From assembly GCF_006007885.1 (NCBI RefSeq), contig NZ_VCRO01000002.1, positions 558,001 to 622,000 of the forward strand: 64,000 nucleotides of DNA, in the 5' to 3' direction. The first letter of the stretch is position 1. Every line of letters starts with the position of its first letter. This document shows, one piece after another, positions 17,350 to 26,535 of this stretch. This stretch comes from Alteribacter natronophilus (GTDB lineage Bacteria > Bacillota > Bacilli > Bacillales > Salisediminibacteriaceae). Under the pieces are notes generated by a model that was not told where the DNA came from, searched no databases, and was given only the letters and a program-made list of their open reading frames with translations. Position numbers and translations under genes: made by a program.

Positions 17350-19002
17350 TTGGGGAATGAACAGTTTCTTGTCTCACTGACGTTTATATTGCTCACTTTC
17401 GGTCTTTACATTGGAATTGCGATCTATAACAAGGCAAAACAGACTTCTGATTTTTATGTGGCGAGCCGGGGAGTGCCACCGGTCTTTAACGGGATGGCGA
17501 TTGGTGCCGACTGGATGAGTGCCGCGTCGTTTATCGGGATGGCCGGTACAGTCATGCTGCTCGGGTATGACGGCCTTGCCTACATTATGGGATGGACAGG
17601 CGGATACCTGCTTCTCACATTCCTGCTGGCCCCGCAGCTGCGCAAATACGGCCGCTATACGGTACCGGAATTCATCGGGGACCGGTATGGGAGCCACACA
17701 GCCCGTGTTATTGCGGCGGTCTGTACAATTATTATCAGTTTTACATATTCCATCGGGCAGCTTTCAGGGTCAGGGGTCGTAATCGGACGCCTCCTTGAAG
17801 TGGATGCAGCGGTTGGAACACTGATCGGGGTAGTGCTTATTTCCTTCTATGCTGCTTTTGGGGGAATGAAGGGGATTACCTGGACGCAGGTGGCGCAGTA
17901 TATCGTATTAATTATCGCCTACCTCGTTCCGGTCATTTTTATGAGCCTTCAGCTCACAAGCAACCCTATCCCCTGGATCAGTTACGGGGAAATTGTATCC
18001 CGTCTCGGGGAAATTGACGCCGATCTCGGACTGTCGCAGTATTTTGCACCGTTCGATGAAGCTTCGAGGTGGCAGTTTATGGCGCTTATGTTTACACTCA
18101 TGGCGGGAACAGCCGGACTTCCCCACGTCATCGTCCGTTTTTACACGGTTTCAACGATGAAGGCAGCGAGATGGTCCGGGGCGTGGGCTCTTCTCTTTAT
18201 CGGTCTTCTTTACCTGTCTGCACCGGCGTATGCCGCATTTTCACGCTTTGTGCTCATGACAAACGTTGTCGGACAGCCGATCAACGATCTTCCGGCATGG
18301 ACGGAGACATGGATCAACACGGGGCTGCTTCAGATTGCCGATTCGAATGGTGACGGCGTACTTCAGTGGAACGAACTGATGATTAACGCGGACATCGTTG
18401 TAATGGCCACTCCTGAGATCGCCAATCTCGGAGTATTTGTAATCGGCCTGATGGCAGCGGGTGCCATGGCTGCAGCACTGTCTACCGCCGGCGGTCTCAT
18501 GATTTCGATCTCGTCTTCTTTTGCACACGATATATATTACCGTGTACTTCGCCCTCATGCCTCAGACCGTAACCGGCTGGCAGTGGGACGGATCACGATT
18601 GTAGCTGCCACCGTTCTCGCCGGGGTCATCGCTCTTGATCCTCCGGGTGTGATTACGCAGATTGTCGCGTGGGCATTCGGCCTGGCAGCAGGAACATTCT
18701 TCCCGGCACTGCTCCTCGGTGTCTGGTGGAAGCGGGCGAACGGACCGGGCGTTATCGCCGGTATGCTCACAGGGCTGACTGTTACACTCGCTTATATCTT
18801 TGCCGCCCAGGCAGGATTCCAGATTGCCGGGATCAACGATACAGGGGCCGGCGTTTTTGGAGCCGCTTCAGCGATTATTGCCATTGTTGTTGTATCGCTT
18901 CTCACCAAGGCTCCTTCACAGAAAATTCAGGAGGAAGTGGTGGATCTCCGTTATCCGGAACAGATGACGTACAAGGATGGCGATGTGTGGATTAACAAGT
19001 AA
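17350..19002 (+). CDS. sodium:solute symporter (SSS family, VC_2705/ActP-like), 550 aa
   Basis: Sodium-coupled solute permease with about 13 membrane spans, of the subfamily paired with DUF4212 proteins. Such pairs are often acetate or short-chain carboxylate carriers; the substrate is inferred. Family motifs include ASRGVPPVFNGMAIGADWMSAASFIG near the N-terminus and GTAGLPHVIVRFYT mid-protein. A loop encoded at about 18340-18375 reads DSNGDGVLQWNE, a perfect EF-hand calcium-loop pattern. The TTG start at 17350 has AAAGGAGG eight bases upstream; an overlapping ATG at 17342 is out of frame. A terminator follows. Confidence 0.92.
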   Translation: MGNEQFLVSLTFILLTFGLYIGIAIYNKAKQTSDFYVASRGVPPVFNGMAIGADWMSAASFIGMAGTVMLLGYDGLAYIMGWTGGYLLLTFLLAPQLRKYGRYTVPEFIGDRYGSHTARVIAAVCTIIISFTYSIGQLSGSGVVIGRLLEVDAAVGTLIGVVLISFYAAFGGMKGITWTQVAQYIVLIIAYLVPVIFMSLQLTSNPIPWISYGEIVSRLGEIDADLGLSQYFAPFDEASRWQFMALMFTLMAGTAGLPHVIVRFYTVSTMKAARWSGAWALLFIGLLYLSAPAYAAFSRFVLMTNVVGQPINDLPAWTETWINTGLLQIADSNGDGVLQWNELMINADIVVMATPEIANLGVFVIGLMAAGAMAAALSTAGGLMISISSSFAHDIYYRVLRPHASDRNRLAVGRITIVAATVLAGVIALDPPGVITQIVAWAFGLAAGTFFPALLLGVWWKRANGPGVIAGMLTGLTVTLAYIFAAQAGFQIAGINDTGAGVFGAASAIIAIVVVSLLTKAPSQKIQEEVVDLRYPEQMTYKDGDVWINK

Positions 19003-19017
19003 GGAGAAATTGAAAAA

Positions 19018-19055
19018 GCATCCCGCGATGAGTGAGATTCGCGGGATGCTTTTTG
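19018..19055. terminator. terminator between symporter and CotF-like genes
   Basis: GCATCCCGCGA/TCGCGGGATGC perfect stem with TTTTT after it; convergent genes on each side. Confidence 0.9.
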
Positions 19056-19084
19056 TCCGGCTCTTTCCGGATTGCTATGTTCCT

Positions 19085-19140
19085 GCGCTGCATGCAGACA
19101 CTTTCTGCCGGCAATCGCTTCAGCCTTCTTAGGAAACCGG
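19085..19140. repeat. decayed fragment of the MITE-like family
   Basis: GCTGCATGCAGACACTTTCTGCCGGCAATCGCTTCAGCC-like sequence is a worn version of the family interior (inverted orientation). It abuts the 3' end of the CotF-like gene. Confidence 0.5.
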
Positions 19141-19479
19141 GTTGTTCTGGTTATACGGAAACTGGGTACTGTAGCCGGAAAACTGCTGGTGGGACTGGTC
19201 CAGCGTCTGCTGCTGTACTGCTTCAAAAGAGTACCAGCCTTTTTCAAACATTTTGTTAAAGAGATTGCGCTGGCAGTCCTGGGTTTCATTAAAGATTGCC
19301 TGCACATCTTTATAAAGCCCCTCATGACTGGCTTCGTTAAGCGCCGTGCAGTACGATTCGGTTAAGTACTTTTCGGTGGCAAGCATATCATTGATGAAGT
19401 CACGGTCGTTCATCTGCGGCGTCTTCGGAATGGTTGTTTCCGGGTTCTGGATTTTAGACTGCTGATTTCCCTGGTTCAT
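19129..19479 (-). CDS. spore coat protein, CotF family, 116 aa
   Basis: Helical CotF-domain protein, probably an inner spore-coat component. The family pattern is visible as NDRDFINDMLATEKYLTESYCTALNEASHEGLYKDV, followed by a Gln/Asn/Tyr-rich tail. AAAAAAGGAG precedes the ATG at 19479. A second CotF-like gene is directly upstream in the same orientation. In B. subtilis the homologue YusN lies near the fad genes, as here. Expression in the sporulating mother cell is expected from the family; no promoter was assigned. Confidence 0.88.
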   Translation of the reverse strand: MNQGNQQSKIQNPETTIPKTPQMNDRDFINDMLATEKYLTESYCTALNEASHEGLYKDVQAIFNETQDCQRNLFNKMFEKGWYSFEAVQQQTLDQSHQQFSGYSTQFPYNQNNPVS

Positions 19480-19498
19480 GCTGATTTCACTCCTTTTT

Positions 19499-19759
19499 TT
19501 ACTGCTGCATCTGGTTGTTCTGGCCCTGTAGATGGGTCAGCAGTTTCTGATAATGCATGTAATGCATGCGTCCTGCTTCGTCCAGTGCGTTTTTGATGTC
19601 CTGGTCACTGCACTGCTGTGCACTCTGATGAGCTTTTTTCATAGCCATCAGATTCCACGAAAGCATGTCACAGATATAAAGATGGTCTTTTGTTGTAACC
19701 ACTTCCGGGGGCTGGGGCATGATATTCTGCCCCTGCTGGCTTTGCGGCTGCTGCTGCAT
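19499..19759 (-). CDS. CotF-family coat-like protein, 86 aa
   Basis: Shorter paralogue of the neighbouring CotF-like protein. A Gln/Pro-rich head (MQQQPQSQQGQN) leads into a two-helix domain (TKDHLYICDMLSWNLMAMKKAHQ, written in the same order as the CotF repeat) and ends NQMQQ. ATG 19759 has AGGAGGG upstream; an in-frame extension to 19828 is not supported. It is 19 bases from the next gene, so the two likely form one sporulation operon. Confidence 0.82.
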   Translation of the reverse strand: MQQQPQSQQGQNIMPQPPEVVTTKDHLYICDMLSWNLMAMKKAHQSAQQCSDQDIKNALDEAGRMHYMHYQKLLTHLQGQNNQMQQ

Positions 19760-20007
19760 ACGAATCCCTCCTGATCTTCTTAAAATGGAACATGATATAG
19801 TTTCTGTCATCTTTTCTGAAGTATACAAACCCTGCAGGAAAAAAGGACAAAGAGAGGAGGCATCGTGACAGATGGTGGGGCATAGAGTGGAAATAAAGAA
19901 AATTTTCTGTCATTACTGTTGCAGAATGGGCGGATTTTTTATATAGTTGACATGTAACCGTAAACATACGCGCAAATATGGAACGCGAATATTTTTTTGA
20001 GGAAAAA

Positions 20008-20027
20008 ATGAATGAGTATTCATTCAA
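20008..20027 (+). promoter_or_regulatory. FadR operator upstream of fadN
   Basis: ATGAATGAGTATTCATTCAA matches the Bacillus FadR (YsiA) box ATGAATGANTANTCATTCAT at nearly every base. FadR represses beta-oxidation genes and is released by long-chain acyl-CoA. A TTGACA at 19947-19952 lies upstream but its -10 is unclear. Confidence 0.88.
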
Positions 20028-20054
20028 AATAAGAAAGAAATGAGGAGGTCCTTC

Positions 20055-22445
20055 ATGATTGGGAAAATCGGTAAAGTTGCGGTGTTAGGCTCCGGCGTTA
20101 TGGGGTCGGGGATTGCTGCCCACCTGGCCAACATCGGGATTCCGTCCCTTCTTCTGGACATCGTGCCAAAAGAACTGACGGAAGCAGAAGAGAAAAAAGG
20201 ACTTACACTTGAAGATCAGGCTGTCCGGAACCGGATGGCAGCCACGGCAATTGAGAAGCTTAAAAAGCAGAAACCTGCGCCTCTTGCAAAAAAGAGCAAC
20301 GCTGATCTGATTACACCGGGCAACATGGAAGATGACATGAATAAGCTTGCGGATGTGGACTGGATCATTGAAGTGGTTGTAGAGAACCTTGATGTGAAAA
20401 AGTCTGTGTATGAAAAGGTGGAACAGTACCGCAGGCCGGGAACGGTTGTGAGTTCCAATACTTCCGGAATTTCAATAGAAGCCATGGCGGAAGGGCGCTC
20501 CGACGATTTCCGTGCCCATTTTCTCGGCACCCATTTCTTCAATCCGCCGCGCTATCTGAAGTTGCTCGAAGTGATTCCTACGAAAGATACGAAACCTGAA
20601 GTCTTTGAATATATGAAAGTGTTCGGCGAGGATATCCTCGGTAAAGGTGTCGTGGAAGCAAAGGACACACCGAATTTCATCGCCAACCGGATCGGCACGT
20701 ACGGCCTGCTCGTCACTGTGCGTGAAATGATGAAAGGCGGCTATTCTGTAGGGGAAGTGGACTCCGTTACCGGTCCTGCACTCGGCAGACCGAAAAGTGC
20801 CACATTCCGCACCCTTGATGTAGTAGGTCTCGATACATTCCTTCACGTAGCGAAAAACGTGTACGACCAGGTTGAAGGATACGAAAAAGATGTATTCGAC
20901 CCGCCTGCCTTTATGAAAGACATGGGGGATAAGGGATGGCTCGGAAGCAAGTCCGGCCAGGGCTTCTACCTGAAGCAGAAAGGTGAAAACGGGAGCGAAA
21001 TCCTTGAGCTTGATTACGAGAGGATGGAATACGGTCCACGGAAAAAGCTGAAAGCCGCATCCGTTCAGCAGAGCAAACAGGCAAAAGGGAAAGCAGCAAA
21101 ACTGAAAGCGCTCGTATACGCTGATGACCGAGCCGGTGAGCTCGTCTGGAATCTTTTGAAGCCGGTACTGATTTATTCGGCGGAAAAGGTGTACGAAATC
21201 TCAGATAACGTAAAAGCAGTGGACGACGCCATGAAATGGGGCTTCGGCTGGGAGCTTGGCCCGTTTGAAACGTGGGATGCCATCGGCGTTGAGAAGTCCG
21301 TTGAAAAAATGGAAGCTGACGGCGACACCGTTCCTTCCTGGGTAAAGGAAATGCTCAACTCGGGAACAGCGTCCTTCTATAACGAAGACGGGGCTTTTTA
21401 TGACCGTGGCGACATGGTGACACCGGATATTAACCCAAAAGTCATTAACCTGAAGACGCTCAAGAAAGATGAATCGAACGTCATCATGAAAAATGCAGGG
21501 GCCTCTCTCATCGATCTCGGTGACGGTGTGGCAAACCTGGAGTTTCACTCACCAAACAATTCAATTGGCCTTGATGTGATGCAGATGGTCACGAAGTCGA
21601 TTGACGAGGTGGAAAAGAACTACAAAGGCCTTGTTATTAACAACCAGGGCAAAAACTTCTGTGTCGGCGCCAACCTGATGATGATCCTCATGGAAGCACA
21701 GGACATGAACTACCCTGAAATCGATCTTGTTGTCCGTCAGTTCCAGCAGACGATGGCAAAAATCCGTTACTCACAGAAGCCTGTGGTGGCAGGGACGTTC
21801 GGTATGACACTCGGGGGCGGTGCGGAAATTTCCATGCCGGCAGCGAGTATCCAGGCTTCCCAGGAAACGTATATGGGACTTGTGGAAGTAGGCGTCGGCC
21901 TGATCCCTGGCGGAGGCGGAAACAAGGAGCTTTACCTTCGTCAGCTTGAACGTCTGCCTGAAGGAGCCCAGATTGACCTTCAGGGTGTCGCCAACCAGGT
22001 GTTCGAATCGATCGCCATGGCAAAAGTCGGCACGAGTGCCCAGGAAGCAGCGGAACTGGGCTACATCCGCCCTCAGGACGGCATCAGCGTAAATGGAGAT
22101 CACCTGCTTCACGATGCGAAGCAGAAAGTACTTCACCTTGCTGATGGAGGCTATCAGCCGCCGAAACGCCGGAAGATACCGGTTGTCGGGGAAACAGGTT
22201 ACGCCACGATGCTTCAGGGTGCAAAAACAATGCACTTTGGCGGTTATATCAGTGACCACGACCTCAAAATTGCACAGAAGCTCGCTTTTGTTCTTGCCGG
22301 TGGACGCGTACCAAAAGGAACAGAAGTTGATGAACAATATCTGCTCGATCTCGAACGTGAAGCATTTGTTAGTCTCGTAGCCGAGCCGAAAACGCAGCAG
22401 CGCATGCAGCACATGCTTACAAAAGGAAAGCCATTACGCAACTAA
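20055..22445 (+). CDS. fadN: 3-hydroxyacyl-CoA dehydrogenase/enoyl-CoA hydratase FadN, 796 aa
   Basis: Bifunctional beta-oxidation enzyme. The N-terminal half has the NAD-binding motif LGSGVMGSGIAAHLA and the two 3-hydroxyacyl-CoA dehydrogenase C-terminal domains (THFFNPPRYLKLLEVI, then DTPNFIANRIGTYG). The C-terminal third is a crotonase fold (NNQGKNFCVGANL oxyanion region, MTLGGGAEI). This order, dehydrogenase first, is typical of Bacillus FadN and opposite to E. coli FadB. ATG 20055 has AGGAGG six bases upstream. fadA follows after 16 bases. Confidence 0.96.
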   Translation: MIGKIGKVAVLGSGVMGSGIAAHLANIGIPSLLLDIVPKELTEAEEKKGLTLEDQAVRNRMAATAIEKLKKQKPAPLAKKSNADLITPGNMEDDMNKLADVDWIIEVVVENLDVKKSVYEKVEQYRRPGTVVSSNTSGISIEAMAEGRSDDFRAHFLGTHFFNPPRYLKLLEVIPTKDTKPEVFEYMKVFGEDILGKGVVEAKDTPNFIANRIGTYGLLVTVREMMKGGYSVGEVDSVTGPALGRPKSATFRTLDVVGLDTFLHVAKNVYDQVEGYEKDVFDPPAFMKDMGDKGWLGSKSGQGFYLKQKGENGSEILELDYERMEYGPRKKLKAASVQQSKQAKGKAAKLKALVYADDRAGELVWNLLKPVLIYSAEKVYEISDNVKAVDDAMKWGFGWELGPFETWDAIGVEKSVEKMEADGDTVPSWVKEMLNSGTASFYNEDGAFYDRGDMVTPDINPKVINLKTLKKDESNVIMKNAGASLIDLGDGVANLEFHSPNNSIGLDVMQMVTKSIDEVEKNYKGLVINNQGKNFCVGANLMMILMEAQDMNYPEIDLVVRQFQQTMAKIRYSQKPVVAGTFGMTLGGGAEISMPAASIQASQETYMGLVEVGVGLIPGGGGNKELYLRQLERLPEGAQIDLQGVANQVFESIAMAKVGTSAQEAAELGYIRPQDGISVNGDHLLHDAKQKVLHLADGGYQPPKRRKIPVVGETGYATMLQGAKTMHFGGYISDHDLKIAQKLAFVLAGGRVPKGTEVDEQYLLDLEREAFVSLVAEPKTQQRMQHMLTKGKPLRN

Positions 22446-22461
22446 AAGGAGGGGACAGTCT

Positions 22462-23640
22462 GTGAAGGAAGCCGTTATTGTAGCAGGTGCGAGAACACCT
22501 GTCGGAAAAGCAAAAAAAGGCACACTGGCCCACGTCAGACCGGATGATTTAGGGGCTTTGACAGTAAAGGAAACACTCAAACGTGCAGGGGATTTCGACC
22601 CTGGCCGAATTGAAGACGTCATTATGGGGTGCGCCATGCCGGAAGCAGAGCAGGGCATGAACATGGCGAGAAACATTGCCGGCCTTGCTGGACTCCCTGA
22701 TTCCGTACCGGGCATTACGATTAACCGATACTGCTCCTCAGGTCTGCAGAGTATTGCCTACGGGGCAGAGCGGATTATGCTCGGCCACTCGGAAGCGATT
22801 CTTGCCGGCGGCGCAGAATCCATGAGTATGATCCCGATGGGCGGGCACGTTATCGCGCTTAATCCGAACCTCGTGGAAAACGCACCCGAGTACTACATGG
22901 GAATGGGCCATACAGCAGAGGAAGTGGCAAAGCGGTTTGAAGTGAGCCGTGAGGACCAGGATGCTTTCGCGGTGGAGAGTCACCGCCGTGCAGCGAAAGC
23001 GATTGAAGAAGGTAAATTTGACGACGAAATCGTTTCTGTTCCGGTAACGCACCGGAGTGTGGACAGTAAGCATAAGCTTGTGGAAAAAGAAGTGATGTTC
23101 ACGAAGGATGAAGGTGTCCGTCCGGGTTCCACTGTGGAGGCGCTGGCAAAACTGCGCCCGGCCTTTCATGTTAAGGGTACTGTTACAGCCGGTAACGCCT
23201 CACAGATGAGTGACGGTGCCGCCTCGGTTCTTGTCATGGACCGGGAAGTGGCGGAAGCAGACGGTCTTACACCTCTCGTGAAATTCCGTTCCTTTGCCGT
23301 AGCGGGCGTTGCCCCGGAAGTAATGGGCATCGGGCCGGTGGAAGCGATCCCGAAAGCGCTGAAACTGGCAGGACTTGAGCAGTCCGATATCGGTCTGTTC
23401 GAGCTGAATGAAGCATTCGCCTCCCAGGCGCTTCAGGTTATCAGAACGCTGGGACTTGATCACGACAAAGTGAACGTGAACGGGGGCGGAATTGCTCTTG
23501 GCCATCCGCTCGGCTGTTCCGGAACGAAGCTCACACTCAGCCTCATTCACGAAATGAGACGCCGCGGCGAGCAGTTTGGTGTTGTCACTATGTGTATCGG
23601 CGGCGGAATGGGCGCAGCGGGAGTCTTTGAGCTCGTGTAA
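22462..23640 (+). CDS. fadA: acetyl-CoA C-acyltransferase (3-ketoacyl-CoA thiolase) FadA, 392 aa
   Basis: Thiolase that cleaves 3-ketoacyl-CoA to acetyl-CoA and a shortened acyl-CoA. The acyl-accepting Cys is in NRYCSSGLQ (about residue 93); the general-base His is in GGGIALGHPLGCSG; the second Cys is in CIGGGMGAA. The GTG start at 22462 has AGGAGGGG upstream. Translationally close to fadN and under the same FadR control. Length is normal. Confidence 0.97.
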   Translation: MKEAVIVAGARTPVGKAKKGTLAHVRPDDLGALTVKETLKRAGDFDPGRIEDVIMGCAMPEAEQGMNMARNIAGLAGLPDSVPGITINRYCSSGLQSIAYGAERIMLGHSEAILAGGAESMSMIPMGGHVIALNPNLVENAPEYYMGMGHTAEEVAKRFEVSREDQDAFAVESHRRAAKAIEEGKFDDEIVSVPVTHRSVDSKHKLVEKEVMFTKDEGVRPGSTVEALAKLRPAFHVKGTVTAGNASQMSDGAASVLVMDREVAEADGLTPLVKFRSFAVAGVAPEVMGIGPVEAIPKALKLAGLEQSDIGLFELNEAFASQALQVIRTLGLDHDKVNVNGGGIALGHPLGCSGTKLTLSLIHEMRRRGEQFGVVTMCIGGGMGAAGVFELV

Positions 23641-23659
23641 TCGATTTTCAGGAGTATTT

Positions 23660-23784
23660 GGTCCAATCATTGAAAGGTAAGGTCCAATTCTCCTCGAATG
23701 TGGTCTAAATAACTTCAAGTAGCGTTCAATTTTTGAAAAGTGTGGTCCGATTCCCCGGGGAAGCGGTCCAATCCTTCATAAAGC
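23660..23784 (+). repeat. tandem array of about 21-bp units with core GGTCCAAT
   Basis: Six units begin at 23660, 23681, 23702, 23724, 23744 and 23765, each starting GGTCCAAT or a one- to two-base variant. The remaining 12-13 bases vary but tend to be a mini-palindrome (for example TTCCCCGGGGAA). The array fills the fadA-fadE gap. No open frame or terminator is apparent. Confidence 0.8.
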
Positions 23785-23820
23785 AGTATCGAATAAAATT
23801 ATTTTACAGGAGGTACGACT

Positions 23821-25602
23821 ATGGCAACTGCTGATAAAACGCTGAAAGGCGGCAGCTTTCTTCTCGAATCAATCGAAGCTGACCGTATGTTCACACCCGA
23901 AGACTTTTCTGATGAGCACGTCATGATTGCAAAAACAACCGAGGATTTCTGTGTCAACCAGGTAGTTCCGGAAATCGACAAAATCGAAGAGCACCAGTTT
24001 GACATCAGTGTCCGACTGCTGAAAGAAGCCGGTGAACTGGGCCTTCTTGGTGCAGATGTACCAGAGGAATACGGCGGGATTGGCCTTGATAAAATCAGCT
24101 CCTCCCTCATTACAGAGAAATTTGCCCTGGCAGGCTCATTCTCCCTTTCCTACGGCGCACACGTGGGAATCGGGTCACTTCCGATCGTCTTTTTCGGAAC
24201 TGACGAGCAGAAGAAACAATACCTTCCGGAACTGGCAAGCGGTGAAAAGATTGCAGCCTATGCTCTTACCGAGCCGAGCTCAGGTTCAGATGCACTTGGT
24301 GCCAAAACAACGGCAAAGCTTAACGATGCGGGCACCCACTACGTACTGAATGGTGAGAAACAGTGGATCACAAACGCCGGTTTTGCCGATGTGTTCGTTG
24401 TTTACGCCAAAATTGACGGCGACAAATTCTCCGCCTTTATCGTTGAGCGCGATTACGAAGGCGTTTCGGTTGGCCCGGAAGAAAAGAAAATGGGGATCAA
24501 AGGCTCATCCACCCGTACCCTGATCCTTAACGACGCTCTTGTACCAAAAGAAAACGTCCTTGGTGAGATCGGGAAAGGACACGTAATTGCCTTTAACATC
24601 CTCAACGTCGGCCGTTACAAACTCGGCGTAGGCTGTGTCGGCGGCGCGAAACGTGCCATCGAAGTATCCGCAAAATACGCGAACGAGCGTAAGCAGTTTA
24701 AGATTCCAATTTCGAAGTTTACTCTTATTCAGAAGAAACTTGCCGAAATGGCCGCAAAAACGTATGCTGCCGAGAGTTCAATTTACCGTACCGGCGGACT
24801 GATCGATGAAGCGTTTAATGCTCTCAGCGATGAAGAACAGAAAGAAGGGAACGCGGTAGGAAAGGCAATTGCCGAGTATGCGATTGAGTGCTCCCTTAAT
24901 AAGGTGTTCGGTTCCGAAGTTCTTGATTTCGTCGTGGACGAAGCAGTTCAGATTCACGGCGGATACGGCTTCATGAGTGAGTACGAAGTGGAGACAATGT
25001 ACCGGAACTCGCGGATCAACCGGATTTTTGAAGGTACTAACGAAATCAACCGTATGCTCGTACCGGCCACAATTATGCGTAAAGCCATGAAAGGTGAACT
25101 GCCGCTTCTTGAGCAGGCAGGAAACCTTCAGGAAGAACTCATGATGATGATGCCTCAGGAAGTGGGCGACGAGCCGCTTGAACAGGAAAAATATCTGCTT
25201 GAAAACGCGAAGAAGATCTTTATGATGGTTGCCGGCACAGCCGCGCAGAAGTACGGTGAAAAACTTCAGAAGGAGCAGGAGCTGCTTGCCAACGTAGCTG
25301 ATATCGTTTCGGACATCTTCTCCATCGAGTCCTGTGTCCTCCGTACTGAAAAAGCAATCGGTAAAAACGGTCTGGAAAAGTCGAAGCAGAAGCTTCTCAT
25401 GACTGAAGTGTTCACCCAGGAAGCGATTAACCGCATCGAAGCAGTCGCAAAAGAATCTCTCGTTGCACTTGAGGAAGGCGACAGCCTCCGCACGATGCTC
25501 GCTATCCTGAAAAAGCTGACACGCCATACACCGGTTAACGTTGTTGCCAAGAAGCGTGAACTTGCTCAGGGTATCATTGAGGCTGAGCGTTACGTACTGT
25601 AA
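23821..25602 (+). CDS. fadE: acyl-CoA dehydrogenase FadE, 593 aa
   Basis: FAD-dependent acyl-CoA dehydrogenase that opens each beta-oxidation round. N-terminal helical domain, central beta domain with AYALTEPSSGSDALGAKT, and a C-terminal helical domain with QIHGGYGFMSEYEVE and the catalytic-Glu segment RIFEGTNEINRM. About 190 further residues form the extra C-terminal helical domain of the long (about 590 aa) Bacillus type. CAGGAGG precedes ATG 23821. Same strand and order as B. subtilis fadN-fadA-fadE, but a repeat array separates it from fadA. Confidence 0.96.
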   Translation: MATADKTLKGGSFLLESIEADRMFTPEDFSDEHVMIAKTTEDFCVNQVVPEIDKIEEHQFDISVRLLKEAGELGLLGADVPEEYGGIGLDKISSSLITEKFALAGSFSLSYGAHVGIGSLPIVFFGTDEQKKQYLPELASGEKIAAYALTEPSSGSDALGAKTTAKLNDAGTHYVLNGEKQWITNAGFADVFVVYAKIDGDKFSAFIVERDYEGVSVGPEEKKMGIKGSSTRTLILNDALVPKENVLGEIGKGHVIAFNILNVGRYKLGVGCVGGAKRAIEVSAKYANERKQFKIPISKFTLIQKKLAEMAAKTYAAESSIYRTGGLIDEAFNALSDEEQKEGNAVGKAIAEYAIECSLNKVFGSEVLDFVVDEAVQIHGGYGFMSEYEVETMYRNSRINRIFEGTNEINRMLVPATIMRKAMKGELPLLEQAGNLQEELMMMMPQEVGDEPLEQEKYLLENAKKIFMMVAGTAAQKYGEKLQKEQELLANVADIVSDIFSIESCVLRTEKAIGKNGLEKSKQKLLMTEVFTQEAINRIEAVAKESLVALEEGDSLRTMLAILKKLTRHTPVNVVAKKRELAQGIIEAERYVL

Positions 25603-25628
25603 AAAGAATGATCACTGTTATCAGATTT

Positions 25629-25650
25629 GGGGCATTTTCCCCAATGCCCC
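25629..25650 (+). other. hairpin after fadE
   Basis: GGGGCATT-ttcccc-AATGCCCC, perfect 8-bp stem, but followed by GAAATTAAAA and not by a T-run; a second hairpin (AAGAGTCCCG/CGGGGCTCTT) lies at 25699-25723. Confidence 0.5.
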
Positions 25651-25789
25651 GAAATTAAAATAATCCTCCTTTCTAAAGGAAGGACATTCTCCTCTCTTAA
25701 GAGTCCCGTTTTCCGGGGCTCTTTACATCTGTTTACAGGGAAAAGCACTCTCCCCTCAGGAAATACTAAACAGGAGAGGAGGAATGACT

Positions 25790-25945
25790 GTGAAAAAGCC
25801 GGAAAAAGAATTTCTGCCCGGACAGCGGATCGAAGCAACGGAGGAGTTTTCAAAAGAACTGACAGTACAGGAAGCCCGTGATGCAGGTGAAGCTATCCGG
25901 GAAATGTGGACGATGGGGACAAAGTCACCCGACCGTCGTCAGTAG
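25790..25945 (+). CDS. small conserved-looking protein of unknown function, 51 aa
   Basis: GGAGAGGAGG precedes either ATG 25784 or GTG 25790; the GTG has the better spacing. The product is charged and probably helical (TEEFSKELTVQEARDAGEAIREMW), with no membrane segment or Cys. It follows the fadE hairpins and precedes yusI. I do not recognise the family; the good ribosome-binding site is the main support. Confidence 0.55.
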   Translation: MKKPEKEFLPGQRIEATEEFSKELTVQEARDAGEAIREMWTMGTKSPDRRQ

Positions 25946-26052
25946 CAGGCAGGCGGAGCAGAAGCAGCGGCTTCTGCTGCCGCTTTCCACTTTAATTCCG
26001 CCGCTGTTTCCTTCATAATTATAAATGAACCATCAAAGGGAGGCTGAATACA

Positions 26053-26412
26053 GTGAGTGTGACGTTTTACCATTATGCAAAATGCGGAACGTGCAGAAAA
26101 GCAAAGAAATGGCTTGACGATCATGACGTGACCTTCGAGGAAATTGATATCACCCGGAACCCGCCATCCAAAGAACAGCTTCGGGATTATCATGAAAAAA
26201 GCGGTCTGGAACTGAAAAAGTTCTTCAATACAAGCGGAAAGAAATACCGCGAACTAGGCCTTAAGGACAAGGTTAAAACGGCAGATGATGAGGAGCTTCT
26301 TGAAATTCTTGCTTCCGACGGAATGCTGATCAAGAGGCCAATAACGACTGACGGCAAAAAAGTCACAGTCGGGTTCAATGAAGGCGTTTTCGAGGAAACG
26401 TGGGGAAGGTAA
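26053..26412 (+). CDS. yusI: ArsC/Spx-family thioredoxin-fold protein YusI, 119 aa
   Basis: ArsC-family protein with the N-terminal CGTC redox pair (YHYAKCGTCRKAKKWL), a KKFFNTSGKKYRELGL segment and the KRPITTDGKKVTVGF strand near the C-terminus. Order and length match YusI of Bacillus, which lies between fadE and gcvH as here. It could be a reductase or an Spx-like regulator; the family does not settle this. The GTG start at 26053 has GGGAGG upstream. Confidence 0.88.
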   Translation: MSVTFYHYAKCGTCRKAKKWLDDHDVTFEEIDITRNPPSKEQLRDYHEKSGLELKKFFNTSGKKYRELGLKDKVKTADDEELLEILASDGMLIKRPITTDGKKVTVGFNEGVFEETWGR

Positions 26413-26535
26413 TCCTTTTCTTGCCTGTGTGATCAACAATGTATTATAGTTAAGTCAGAACGATTGATTACCGGCACATTTGTACATACCGGTTTTGTGC
26501 CGCATGATCCACTTTTAATTTGGAGGGAAGCACAC

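Noticed and set aside
24778-25527. 249-codon antisense frame inside fadE
   Set aside because: It is a codon-bias shadow of fadE with no ribosome-binding site or recognisable protein; the same holds for antisense frames in rnr (2041-2643), fadN (21771-22412) and yunB (46479-47300).
25629-25650. Intrinsic terminator of fadE
   Set aside because: The stem is perfect but no U-run follows, so it is listed only as a hairpin.
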